64,000 nt of DNA from Phycisphaera sp. (lineage in GTDB: Bacteria > Planctomycetota > Phycisphaerae > Phycisphaerales > UBA1924): contig JACKGZ010000002.1 in the NCBI GenBank assembly GCA_020639255.1, positions 248,001-312,000 on the forward strand. The letters run 5' to 3'. Made by a program: the position numbers and the translations under genes. A model generated the notes under the pieces. It made no database searches. It was given only the letters and a program-made list of their open reading frames with translations, and was not told where the DNA came from. Below, piece after piece: positions 59,266-64,000 of the stretch (its first letter is position 1; each line of letters starts with the position of its first letter).

Positions 59266-60189
59266 ATGGTTCCGCCAGAAGTCAGCGCACAAAACCGAGA
59301 GTTGCACCGGAGCGAACGTGCACGCGTGTTGAATGAGCGAAAGGGATTTGCAATTTCCTGGAACGGGATCAACAGACTCGGTGCGGTGTTGCGCGATCGG
59401 CGCACACAACTCGGGTTGACACTGAGTCAGGTGGCCGAGCGGGTCGACTGCGCCAAGAGCTATCTCTCTGAGATCGAGACCGGCGTGCGCGCGCGTCCCC
59501 CCGGAACAGAACTGCTCGCAAAGCTCGAGGCGGCGCTCGGTCTCGATGCGGGGCAACTTGTCGAGATCGCCAACTGGGAGGCGACGCCGGAATCAGTCCG
59601 CCGACAGGTGGCGTCCTCTCGCCAGGCGGCAATACGTTTGCGTGAACTGCTGGCATCCACACAGACCAAGCAGGATGCGCTGGATCGCGCGTTCGGTTCG
59701 GGCGAGCTTCGACGGCTAGTTGAAAGCCTGGATCCCACGCTGCCGCGGGGTCTTGAGGTGGTGTCGCTTCCGCGCGAAGTGCCGGTGATCAATCGTGTCA
59801 CCGCGGGCTACCCGAGTGAGTTCACGGACCTGGGATACCCTGCACGAGTTGCAGACGAGTACGTCCGTGTGCCCGACCTGGATGACGCGGACGCATTTGG
59901 TGCGAGGGTGGTGGGTGACTCGATGGAGCCGGAGTATCGCGAGGGCGACGTGGTCGTGTTCAGCCCGAAGGCGACGGTGATCTCGGGTTCGGACTGTTTC
60001 GTTCGTTTGGAACCCGACCAGGAGACCACGTTCAAGCGTGTGTACTTTGAGAAGGACGCCTCGGGGCATGAACTGATTCGGCTTCAGCCACTCAACAACG
60101 CCTACCCGCCGGTGGTCGTGCCGAGGGACCGTGTGGCAGGGCTTTATTCGGGCGTCTCGGTTGTTCGGTCGTTGATGGCTCGGCGCTGA
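59266..60189 (+). CDS. CI/LexA-like repressor (XRE-type HTH plus S24 peptidase domain)
   Basis: ATG 59266 follows AAGG by about nine bases; earlier in-frame codons are non-ATG. The 307-residue protein has an XRE HTH (about 37-100; LGAVLRDRRTQLGLTLSQVAERV and SYLSEIETGVRARPPG in parts), a linker, and an S24 domain. The Ala180-Gly181 pair (RVTAGYPSE) matches the self-cleavage site, Ser219 is in VVGDSMEPEYREGD and Lys257 in ETTFKRVYF, so the Ser/Lys dyad is intact. Such repressors self-cleave with activated RecA during DNA damage and free lytic promoters. It is divergent to the terminase operon, and the inverted repeat between them is a plausible target. SOS control is inference. Confidence 0.9.
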   Translation: MVPPEVSAQNRELHRSERARVLNERKGFAISWNGINRLGAVLRDRRTQLGLTLSQVAERVDCAKSYLSEIETGVRARPPGTELLAKLEAALGLDAGQLVEIANWEATPESVRRQVASSRQAAIRLRELLASTQTKQDALDRAFGSGELRRLVESLDPTLPRGLEVVSLPREVPVINRVTAGYPSEFTDLGYPARVADEYVRVPDLDDADAFGARVVGDSMEPEYREGDVVVFSPKATVISGSDCFVRLEPDQETTFKRVYFEKDASGHELIRLQPLNNAYPPVVVPRDRVAGLYSGVSVVRSLMARR

Positions 60190-60238
60190 AGGCCGCTAGA
60201 GGCGGAATTCAGCCTGTGCCTCGTTTGCCGGAGTGTGA

Positions 60239-60244
60239 TATGCT
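60239..60244 (+). promoter_or_regulatory. Candidate -10 of the HTH-membrane protein gene
   Basis: TATGCT in GATATGCTGG lies about 134 bp before ATG 60378. No good -35 was found. Confidence 0.3.
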
Positions 60245-60377
60245 GGTATCGGTGGGGAGCGGTCCGCGAGGATCGTGCCCGAGCGCGGTGCCCGATGACG
60301 GGCCGGACGCCGGGGCAACAAACCAAAGACGGACCGAAACGACCGTGGCCTAAGGATCGGGCCGGGAGCCGAATGCA

Positions 60378-61505
60378 ATGGCGAAGATGTTCTACTCGCT
60401 CCAGGAAGCTGCAGAGAAGCTCGGTATCTCTCCCGACGAGGTGCGCGAGAAAATCGAAGCGGGCGAACTCTCGGAGTTCCGCTCGGGCGATGAACTCGTC
60501 GTGAAGCGTGAGCAGGTCGACATGCTCGCCGGCGATACCGGTGATGGCGATGCCGACGACGGCTCGATCGGTCTCGACGAACTCAATACGGACGAGATCG
60601 GACTGAGCGACTCGGTACTCGAAGATGACAGCCCGATCATCGACACCGGCCACGATTCACTCGTCATCGGACTCGACGACAGCGGGAGCGACAGCATCGG
60701 GCTTTCCGACGATGACGCCGTGGGCGGATCGTTCGGTCTCGGTGACAGCGCTAGCGAGCCGATGCTTGCCGACAGCGTCGGCGGTTCGATCGGCCTCGAC
60801 GACGAACTCACCACACCCATGAACGTCGGCAGCACCTCGGGCGGCACTCCCGCCGATTCGGGTATCGGTCTCGGCGGATCGAGTATCGGGCTGGGTGGCT
60901 CGGGTGTGATCAGTCTTGCCAGCGAAGCCTCGGGCAGCGGCATGGAGGTCGAGAGCCCCAAGGACCAGACCGGCATCAGCATTTTCGACGATGGCCTCGA
61001 CGATGTCGACGCCTCGGAAGCCACGCTTGTCACCGACTCGCCCATGTTCGAGACCGACGCCTCGGCCTCGGGTTCGGGCCTGCTCGACCTGACTCGCGAG
61101 GGCGATGACACTTCTCTGGGTGTCGATCTTCTCGACGATGGCTACGGCGGCGGCGACGATGACGCCGGAGTAGCGCCAGCCGAAGCTGGCGCACTCTTCG
61201 AGACTACTGCAGGTGGCGAGGTCGATCTGGCCCAGGCTGCGCCGATGATGGTCTTCCAGGAGGCTTACGACGGCTCGGGCTCGGGCCTTGTCGGAGGACT
61301 CGCGCTCGGCATCGTCGCGGCGATGCTCTTCCTCGGCGCGATCGTCTTCATGGCCCTCATGAATCAGCCCGGCACGCGCATCATCGATCAGCTCGGCGGC
61401 ACGATGAGCGTCGGTGTGGGCGAGGTGCCTATCGCGGTCCTCGCGGTCGCGGGCGTGACGGTGATCGCCGGCATCATCGGACTCGTGCTCGGCAAGAAGA
61501 GCTGA
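60378..61505 (+). CDS. HTH_17-domain protein anchored by two C-terminal membrane helices
   Basis: ATG 60378 follows GGGAG by about ten bases; an out-of-frame ATG five bases earlier is a decoy. The 375-residue protein has an excisionase/MerR-type HTH at residues 5-50 (FYSLQEAAEKLGISPDEVREK, then GELSEFRSGDELVVKREQV in parts), a roughly 250-residue disordered linker very rich in Asp, Ser and Gly with repeated SIGLDD/GSIGL motifs, and two transmembrane helices at about 305-327 and 350-371, ending GKKS. The HTH may bind DNA or a protein at the membrane. I know similar planctomycete proteins only vaguely. A strong terminator follows. Confidence 0.8.
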   Translation: MAKMFYSLQEAAEKLGISPDEVREKIEAGELSEFRSGDELVVKREQVDMLAGDTGDGDADDGSIGLDELNTDEIGLSDSVLEDDSPIIDTGHDSLVIGLDDSGSDSIGLSDDDAVGGSFGLGDSASEPMLADSVGGSIGLDDELTTPMNVGSTSGGTPADSGIGLGGSSIGLGGSGVISLASEASGSGMEVESPKDQTGISIFDDGLDDVDASEATLVTDSPMFETDASASGSGLLDLTREGDDTSLGVDLLDDGYGGGDDDAGVAPAEAGALFETTAGGEVDLAQAAPMMVFQEAYDGSGSGLVGGLALGIVAAMLFLGAIVFMALMNQPGTRIIDQLGGTMSVGVGEVPIAVLAVAGVTVIAGIIGLVLGKKS

Positions 61506-61555
61506 GAGAGCTTGAATTCGGCGCTCGGTCTCCTCAATCAGGTACAAAACGAATG

Positions 61556-61590
61556 AGCCCCCAGCGCGAGCTGGGGGCTTTTCTTATTGT
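61556..61590. terminator. Bidirectional terminator
   Basis: AGCCCCCAGC (61556-61565), loop GCGA and GCTGGGGGCT (61570-61579) are followed rightward by TTTCTTATT. In leftward reading CATTCGTTTTG follows. It separates the convergent HTH-membrane and DUF6884-like genes. Confidence 0.9.
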
Positions 61591-62015
61591 GCGAGCTGCT
61601 GGTTTAACCAGCTTAGCCGTTGCCCGAATCGCATGCTCTCCATTGGGTTGGCATGGACGCACCCGGAGAGCATGGGTTGGAGCTGGTCCATGTACTTACG
61701 CCCGGCGAGCCAGAGAATGGTTGTGCCAGGGCGGATCAGGTGCGCCGATCGTATCTGTTGGCACACATGTTCTGCCCATGCTTTGCGATCGATAGTGCTA
61801 GCGGTATTGAGCGTCTGCTCGTACGGCTCGATGACAGTGTCTGGATGCAGGAGACCGTATTTGGCTGAGAGGATGAACCACGCCCCAGCTTGCATCTGGG
61901 CATAGCTTCTCATCTTGTGAAAGAGCGCGGATGTGTACAGATCTCGAGCGGGTGCGTTCGTGAGCTTCTTGCCTTTGACACAGCTCACAAGTGCAATATC
62001 GTGGGTGAAGCTCAT
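61584..62015 (-). CDS. DUF6884-like protein
   Basis: The ATG 62015 overlaps the GIY-YIG-like gene stop by four bases (ATGA). The 143-residue protein has the motifs SCVKGKK, ARDLYTSALFHKMRSYA, WFILSAKYGLLHPD and IEPYEQTL, which I recognise as the pattern of DUF6884 domain proteins (related in style to YaaA). No biochemical role is established to my knowledge. It is the second gene of a two-gene unit, and its stop codon lies inside the T-tract of the bidirectional terminator. Confidence 0.78.
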   Translation of the reverse strand: MSFTHDIALVSCVKGKKLTNAPARDLYTSALFHKMRSYAQMQAGAWFILSAKYGLLHPDTVIEPYEQTLNTASTIDRKAWAEHVCQQIRSAHLIRPGTTILWLAGRKYMDQLQPMLSGCVHANPMESMRFGQRLSWLNQQLAQ

Positions 62016-62716
62016 CTCTGCACGGTTCTCTTGATCGCTTGCTCAAGCAGATCGAGAAACTCCGGGTCGTAGCGGTTTCCAACCGCTCTGACATTCCAGA
62101 GACCCGAGGACGAAACAACGGCGTTGGTGGCGTGCTGGCCGAGCCAGTCCGCGCTTGACGGCTCGTAAGCAGAGCCTGCGTAAGTCTGGGAGAGCAGCGC
62201 GATGCTGTGACGTTCAATTTGGGCGCGGATGCTGTGCTTGGAGGGTTCGTCGTCGGCTTCGATCCAGAGCATGGGCATGGCTCGGATGTACTCTGAAACC
62301 GCGCGTTCGATTGGCAATTCTGCTTCACGGATCGGTTTAGGTGCATTTGAGCCCTGACCCCATGCCGAGCCGGTCGGCGGAAGAATTCTGCCGGCGTTGA
62401 GGAGGGCGGAGCCGACATGTCGCCTGAAGATAGAGCCCCGGTGGTTGCCGCCGCCGGTCTTCGAGGCGCCTTTGTGTTGGGAGAGACGTTGCCAGAGCGT
62501 GGCTTTGGACCCATCAGACACAGCGTGCGTGCCGACACGGACGACGCGTAACTCGCCGGTGGGGCGGGTCTCGCCGGGTTCGAAAAAGAAATAGACACCG
62601 CGGCTTGGCCATCCGGAATTGTGATTGCAATCGGCGAGCATTCGAGAGCCCGTTGCATTGTGTAATTGTTGAAGCAGCAGGTAGAAACGGTTCAGATGTT
62701 CTTGTGTGGGATCCAT
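62012..62716 (-). CDS. GIY-YIG-like nuclease
   Basis: ATG 62716 (234 residues) is preferred over a TTG at 62776; AAGGG lies ten bases upstream. Residues 38-110 have a GIY-YIG-like arrangement: RGVYFFFEPGE (GVY at 40-42), RVVRVGTHAV (VGT in place of YIG at 61-63), then LWQRLSQHKG with Arg77 and His81, and RGSIFRRHVG. The rest is helical. The metal-binding Glu is not assigned with certainty. It is coupled to the DUF6884-like gene. GC content around here is slightly lower than in the flanking housekeeping genes. Possible roles: restriction-type defence or DNA modification-linked cleavage. Confidence 0.68.
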   Translation of the reverse strand: MDPTQEHLNRFYLLLQQLHNATGSRMLADCNHNSGWPSRGVYFFFEPGETRPTGELRVVRVGTHAVSDGSKATLWQRLSQHKGASKTGGGNHRGSIFRRHVGSALLNAGRILPPTGSAWGQGSNAPKPIREAELPIERAVSEYIRAMPMLWIEADDEPSKHSIRAQIERHSIALLSQTYAGSAYEPSSADWLGQHATNAVVSSSGLWNVRAVGNRYDPEFLDLLEQAIKRTVQR

Positions 62717-62823
62717 ATACGGTTCGCCCTTGCGGAAATAAGCGTCAGATTTACAAGATTCTGACCAAAGATGCAAAGCAATATGTGGAGTTGCGAAATC
62801 GCGTGTAAATGTGATAGGGAAAT

Positions 62824-63252
62824 TCAGCTGAAAATGGGTGATGGGTAGCGTCCGCCCCTGATACCGAGGCGTGCCAGGAGCCCAGTGCGAGCGTAGAGGA
62901 GCTTGGCACTCGATTCGGTTATGCGCAGAGTGGCGCTCAGGATAGTTTCGTGGGCGCTTGCGATCTCGACGTGCGTGTAGGGCTCGGCGTCGACGAAGGT
63001 CACGCGGGGCGCGGTGAGCTCGATCGGGTGCGAGCGGTTCGTCGCTGGGTCGACGAATTCCGCAGTGGGTGTGGTGTCTCCCTCGAAGGCGATGCGCAGC
63101 TCGACGGGCTTCTTTGACTTTGCGTCAAGGCCGAGTTCCGGTTGGGCATCGATTACCGCCCGGCGCTCCACGAGCCAGGTCACGACGGCGGCACGCAGGG
63201 GCTGTGCTTGCGTCTTCTGCGGCTGCGAGGTTGTGGATCGGATCGTGGTCAT
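62824..63252 (-). CDS. Hypothetical protein coupled to a GbsR-type regulator
   Basis: ATG 63252 overlaps the regulator's stop by four bases (ATGA), so the genes are coupled. The 142-residue product has an unstructured Gln/Thr-rich start and a beta-rich body (KPVELRIAFEGDTTPTAEF in part; HPIELTAPRVTFVDAEPY in part). No signal peptide or known motif is seen. It may act with the regulator encoded just upstream. Confidence 0.7.
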   Translation of the reverse strand: MTTIRSTTSQPQKTQAQPLRAAVVTWLVERRAVIDAQPELGLDAKSKKPVELRIAFEGDTTPTAEFVDPATNRSHPIELTAPRVTFVDAEPYTHVEIASAHETILSATLRITESSAKLLYARTGLLARLGIRGGRYPSPIFS

Positions 63253-63806
63253 TTGTCGAGCTTCGTGAGGAGCTTGGCGGCCAGTTCGAGGCCCGAGCCC
63301 GAGGGGCTGACGAAACGCTGGCTCAGCTTCTCCATGACTTTCAGGAAGCTGAGCATCTCTTCGAGGCGTTTCTGGTTGGCGAGCAGTTCCTTCTGGGCCT
63401 GGCCCGTGGCGTCGTCGGGCGCGGGCGAGGCGTCGCGGATCTCGTAGAGCGTGGCGAGCAGCGGCTCGACCTCGCGCTTGATGCGCTCGCGGACGATGGA
63501 GCGGAACATGGACCAGACGTCCTGGTCGGCCTCGAAGTACTCCTTGCGGTCGCCACGCTTGTGCGTGCGGCTGATGATGCCCCAGTCGAGCAGGGCCCGG
63601 ATGGACATCGAGGCGTTGCCGCGGGAGATCTGGAGGCGGTCCATGATCTCGTCGGTGTTCATGGGGCGACCCGTGATGTAGAGCAGGGCGTGGGCCTCGG
63701 CCATGGTCCGGCTGATGCCCCAGGCGCCGGCCATCTGACCCCAGGAGGCGATGAACCGGTCCTGAGCTTCGATGAGCTGGTCGTGCTGGTCGGCGGGCTT
63801 GGCCAT
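63249..63806 (-). CDS. GbsR/MarR-type transcriptional regulator
   Basis: The 185-residue protein has a winged HTH: WGISRTMAEAHALLYIT, TDEIMDRLQISRGNASMSIRALLDWGIISR in parts, then KRGDRKEYFEADQDVW. That is the GbsR pattern (choline/betaine regulators and relatives), followed by helices for dimerisation. Target genes are unknown; a coupled small gene lies downstream. It seems to be expressed from a leaderless mRNA. Confidence 0.88.
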   Translation of the reverse strand: MAKPADQHDQLIEAQDRFIASWGQMAGAWGISRTMAEAHALLYITGRPMNTDEIMDRLQISRGNASMSIRALLDWGIISRTHKRGDRKEYFEADQDVWSMFRSIVRERIKREVEPLLATLYEIRDASPAPDDATGQAQKELLANQKRLEEMLSFLKVMEKLSQRFVSPSGSGLELAAKLLTKLDK

Positions 63807-63812
63807 TACGGG

Positions 63813-63841
63813 ATTATCCGGCTCGACTGGCGGGCGGTCGA
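63813..63841 (-). promoter_or_regulatory. Candidate promoter of the GbsR-type gene
   Basis: On the leftward strand TCGACC (63841-63836), a 17-bp spacer and GATAAT (63818-63813) end six bases before ATG 63806, with no Shine-Dalgarno sequence. Confidence 0.4.
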
Positions 63842-63901
63842 GCGTTTCTTTCAGAAATTTTTGAAATCGATGCCTCGCTTGGGTGGGTCTGAGTGCCAGT
63901 T

Positions 63902-64000
63902 TCAGGCGAAGAGGTCGATGAGCCCGGCGAGTCCGAGTGTGACGCTGGCGATGCCGTTGAGGGTGAAGAAGGCCATGTCGAGGCCGGCCTTGCCGCGCTG
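63902..64000 (-). CDS. C-terminal fragment of a UbiA-like prenyltransferase (5' part outside window)
   Basis: Leftward, 32 codons end at TGA 63904-63902. The sequence KAGLDMAFFTLNGIASVTLG followed by LAGLIDLFA resembles the last helix of UbiA-family quinone prenyltransferases, where an AFFxxNGxxS motif is common. The identification rests on this short stretch. The start is outside the window; the gene would precede the GbsR-type gene on the same strand. Confidence 0.45.
   Translation of the reverse strand, partial: QRGKAGLDMAFFTLNGIASVTLGLAGLIDLFA

Larger units (their letters stand above)
55844..60189. mobile_element. Phage-derived block: terminase operon and divergent CI/LexA-like repressor
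   Basis: Four leftward overlapping genes (double-HTH protein, ABC ATPase, GNAT, large terminase) face a rightward HTH-S24 repressor across a short operator region. The terminase and repressor are phage-type; capsid, portal, tail, lysis and integrase genes are absent. The left edge is sharp: five bases from a chromosomal gene stop. No direct repeats marking attachment sites were found by eye. It is either a decayed prophage or a retained module. Confidence 0.6.

Noticed and set aside
55844..60189. Complete prophage
   Set aside because: No portal, capsid, tail, lysis, replication or integrase gene; attachment repeats were not found by eye.

Overview
The window looks like chromosome of a GC-rich member of the Planctomycetota, most probably class Phycisphaerae. 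The reasons are eight secreted proteins ending in a two-repeat, dockerin-like tail (core SPADFSAWVxxFN, last residues NAGC or GC), two short proteins with a PAPA-type PEP-CTERM tail, a DUF4953-type zincin, and a generally high-GC gene set with GTG/TTG starts. This placement is inference from protein style; no rRNA gene is present.

Layout. 1-9.2 kb: secreted proteins (partial trypsin-fold protease, M14 carboxypeptidase with dockerin, TIGR03790-like protein with dockerin, two thioredoxin-fold proteins). 9.3-21.3 kb: housekeeping genes (acyltransferase, a short Rho, PTS enzyme I, an RNase E/G, dxr, a large zincin, a UbiA-family prenyltransferase). 21.6-28.8 kb: two PEP-CTERM proteins and three tandem right-handed beta-helix proteins with dockerin tails. 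28.9-36.2 kb: sulfate activation (sat, cysC) around a permease, then two more dockerin proteins (an AT-rich beta-propeller and a metalloprotease) and a ferredoxin. 36.2-47.6 kb: HAD phosphatase, metG, an ECF sigma factor with a Cys-rich membrane protein, a GAF-PP2C phosphatase, a CHAD protein, plsY, tmk and a DoxX-family protein. 47.8-55.8 kb: tRNA-Leu(UAG), a pseudokinase fused to an FGE-sulfatase domain, a lipoprotein, another dockerin protein, an AraC regulator and small conserved or acidic proteins.

55.8-60.2 kb is the clearest accessory block. A four-gene leftward operon encodes a double-HTH protein, an ABC-type ATPase, a GNAT acetyltransferase (overlapping the ATPase gene by 172 bp in another frame) and a complete-looking phage large terminase. 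Divergent to it is a CI/LexA-like repressor with HTH, an Ala-Gly cleavage site and a Ser/Lys dyad. A 24-bp inverted repeat lies over a promoter-like sequence between them. No portal, capsid, tail or integrase gene is present; ordinary chromosome resumes five bases beyond the terminase stop. 60.4-64 kb holds an HTH_17 protein anchored by two membrane helices, an overlapping gene pair (GIY-YIG-like nuclease plus a DUF6884-like protein) that could be an uncharacterised two-gene module, a GbsR/MarR-type regulator operon, and the 3' end of a UbiA-like gene.

Across the window many secreted proteins share one C-terminal anchor (the dockerin-like tail), yet no cohesin-like partner is visible. Rho and the RNase E/G, two genes apart, share an unusual KKKRRRRRR motif. 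Several genes seem to be expressed from leaderless mRNAs, with a TAnnCT-like -10 element six to eight bases before the start codon. Promoters, start choices and functions were judged by eye from sequence; no database search was run.
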